Assembly (NCBI RefSeq): GCF_029960785.1
Contig: NZ_JASBQE010000119.1
Coordinates: 1-34,533, forward strand
Source: Polyangium sp. 15x6
GTDB lineage: Bacteria; Myxococcota_A; Polyangia; Polyangiales; Polyangiaceae
Length of the DNA stretch: 34,533 nt
Reading direction: 5' to 3'
Part shown: piece by piece, positions 33,568 through 34,533 of the stretch
Numbering within the stretch: position 1 is the first letter of the stretch
How the letters are laid out: each line of letters begins with the position of its first letter
Notes under the pieces: model-generated
The model's database searches: none
The model's input: only the letters and a program-made list of their open reading frames with translations
Told to the model about the DNA's origin: nothing
Position numbers and translations under genes: made by a program

Positions 33568-34044
33568 ATGCGGTCCCTGCCCTTTCTCCTGGCCACCCTC
33601 CTGCTCCCCTCGATTGCCTGGGCCGAACCGCCCGCGGCGCCCCCGCCCGCGCCGGCCGCCCCGCCGGAACCCCCGCCCGCGCCGTTCTGGACCGGCCCCC
33701 GCATTGCGGCGTCGTTCGTCGTGGGGGCGGGCATTGGCGCGATCGTGGCGGGCGCGGTGTATGCGGCGCGCTCGGACGAGGCGACCGCGGCGACGGAGCA
33801 GCATTGCCTCACGTCGGATCCGGACCAATGCGACGCGGAGGGATATGCACTCCGCGACAAGGCGACGGTCGACGGGCGGGCCGCGTCCACGGCGCTCGGC
33901 GTGGGCGCGGCGGGGATATTTCTCGGATTGGTGCTCGCGTGGGTCAATCCCGAAGTGCACCCGAGCCCGACGCAGCCGCAGGTCTCCATTGCACCCCTCC
34001 TGAGCGGGGAGCAGCAGGGAATCGTGGTGTTGGGTCGGTTCTAA
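33568..34044 (+). CDS. Small exported two-TM protein, Cys-pair module
   Basis: The protein has 158 residues. Residues 1-19 are a signal peptide (LPSIAWA). Residues 20-39 are Pro/Ala-rich. Two hydrophobic segments (about 44-66 and 106-126) flank a loop with ARSDEA, C80 and C88, then DAEGYALRDKA. The end is a beta-strand pair (QVSIAPLLSG, GIVVLGRF). The same order of hydrophobic segment, DEA, Cys pair, EG-A-R, hydrophobic segment, C-terminal strand occurs in the kinase-operon protein at 8963-9973, so they share a module common in myxobacterial envelope proteins. It starts 1 nt after the STAND-like stop (TGACATG), so translation is coupled. Its role is unknown; a membrane partner of the STAND-like protein is plausible. 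Confidence 0.75.
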   Translation: MRSLPFLLATLLLPSIAWAEPPAAPPPAPAAPPEPPPAPFWTGPRIAASFVVGAGIGAIVAGAVYAARSDEATAATEQHCLTSDPDQCDAEGYALRDKATVDGRAASTALGVGAAGIFLGLVLAWVNPEVHPSPTQPQVSIAPLLSGEQQGIVVLGRF

Positions 34045-34346
34045 TCGGGGAACGCTGGCCTGCATGACCTGCTTCGGCGGGCGGCTGGGGTGGGCTCGAC
34101 ACATGCCACGACGCGCCTGTCCGTCCGGCACATCCTCCGGCGCAACTTGGCGCAAGCATTGGAGATTCCGGGGACGCCCCCGTTCACCTGCCGAGCCGCC
34201 CGATCCCCACGTTTCCGCGATGGCTCCCGACAAAAAGTTGCTGTGATTCCGCGGTGGTGCGGAGTTTGCCAAAGGCACGCCGCACGGCGCCCCAGGGTCG
34301 GCCATGGGTCCCGACGGCGGGGCAAACCTCGGAGCTCATCGACCAC
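34045..34346. other. 302-bp intergenic region before lipoprotein gene
   Basis: No coding frame with a credible start and ribosome site was found. A weak sigma-54-like match (TGGCGC-N5-TTGG, 34148-34162) lies 184 bp before the next start. GGAG at 34331-34334 is 12 nt before the ATG at 34347 and may be its ribosome site. No terminator hairpin was seen after the two-TM gene. Confidence 0.5.
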
Positions 34347-34533
34347 ATGCAATCTCGCAATCGCGTTCTTCTCGCCAGTCTTCTCCTCACATCCCTCATG
34401 GCCTTTGGCTGCACGGAGACCAACAACGGCGGCGCCGGCGGCGCGGGCGGCTCGGGCGGCTCCGGCGGCGCTGGCGGCGCGGGTGGCGTCGGCGGCTCCG
34501 GTGGTGCCGGTGGCACGGGCGGCTCCGGTGGGT
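34347..34533 (+). CDS. Gly-rich lipoprotein, 3' end missing
   Basis: Sixty-two codons are visible before the window ends. MQSRNRVLLAS, a hydrophobic core and MAFGC form a lipoprotein signal with the lipidated Cys at 22, followed by TETNN and then GGAGGAGGSGG-type repeats. The same GGx linker precedes the Cys-rich domains of the protein at the left edge, so this is probably another member of that family whose Cys-rich part lies outside the window. It would be an envelope-anchored surface protein. The -3 to -1 residues (AFG) are an acceptable, not ideal, lipobox. Confidence 0.8.
   Translation, partial: MQSRNRVLLASLLLTSLMAFGCTETNNGGAGGAGGSGGSGGAGGAGGVGGSGGAGGTGGSGG

Noticed and set aside
29856-33989. 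Very long open frame antisense to the STAND-like gene, including Glu/Arg/Ala-rich translation.
   Set aside because: It lacks domain motifs and a ribosome site, and follows from GC-rich third positions of the real gene; the opposite frame has a clear P-loop.
34148-34162. Sigma-54-like element TGGCGC-N5-TTGG.
   Set aside because: The essential GC of the -12 element reads GG and it lies 184 bp from the start codon; too weak to call.

Overview
The window is very GC-rich (most third codon positions are G or C) and looks like chromosomal DNA of a myxobacterium, most likely of the Polyangium/Sorangium/Minicystis side. The evidence is a MYXO-CTERM sorting tail, a lipoprotein with the CASVFGIEEG-type N-terminus, Cys-rich secreted proteins with Gly-rich linkers, and a Ser/Thr kinase coupled to a TPR/PEGA-like protein. 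No rRNA, tRNA, CRISPR, integrase or transposase was seen.

Layout. (1) 1-2452: 3' part of a large secreted Gly-rich/Cys-rich repeat protein. It ends at a strong two-way terminator, opposite a secreted serine hydrolase of the beta-lactamase class C family (2517-3941). (2) 4209-7654: an XRE-STAND-TPR regulator divergent from a 2-oxoglutarate/Fe(II) dioxygenase, with three 10-11 bp direct repeats between them; then a truncated Uma2 gene. (3) 7674-12069, minus strand: a NADAR N-glycosidase-like gene, a membrane Ser/Thr kinase, a TPR/PEGA-like envelope protein and a beta-helix lipoprotein; the last three overlap at their stop/start codons. (4) 12197-13551: a MYXO-CTERM protein and a signal peptidase I that converge and share stop-codon bases. 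(5) 13681-16214: an ECF sigma factor coupled to a protein that fuses an anti-sigma-like N-terminus, a membrane segment and a YfbK-type von Willebrand A region with an impaired metal site. (6) 16235-24981, minus strand: a helical membrane protein, MoxR ATPase, large membrane protein, ABC ATPase and ABC permease, the last four joined by 4-nt overlaps. (7) 25057-25262: a G-rich degenerate tandem repeat. (8) 25314-29859, minus strand: a four-gene operon with a lipoprotein, a helical protein, a 719-residue exported protein built like a polymorphic toxin (TG-type pre-toxin motif and a C-terminal PD-(D/E)XK nuclease-like domain), and a cytoplasmic acidic protein that is the candidate immunity protein. 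(9) 30114-34044: a 1150-residue P-loop (STAND-like) protein with a long helical-repeat C-terminus, followed 1 nt later by a small two-TM membrane protein. (10) 34347-end: start of a second Gly-rich lipoprotein resembling the one at the left edge.

The most notable system is region 8. It resembles, in gene order only, the myxobacterial SitBAI lipoprotein-toxin operons that act in kin discrimination, but its toxin has an ordinary signal peptide rather than a lipobox. Its divergent neighbour is a STAND-like protein, a class that includes many conflict and sensing proteins. All functional statements are from reading the sequence; no database search or fold prediction was run.
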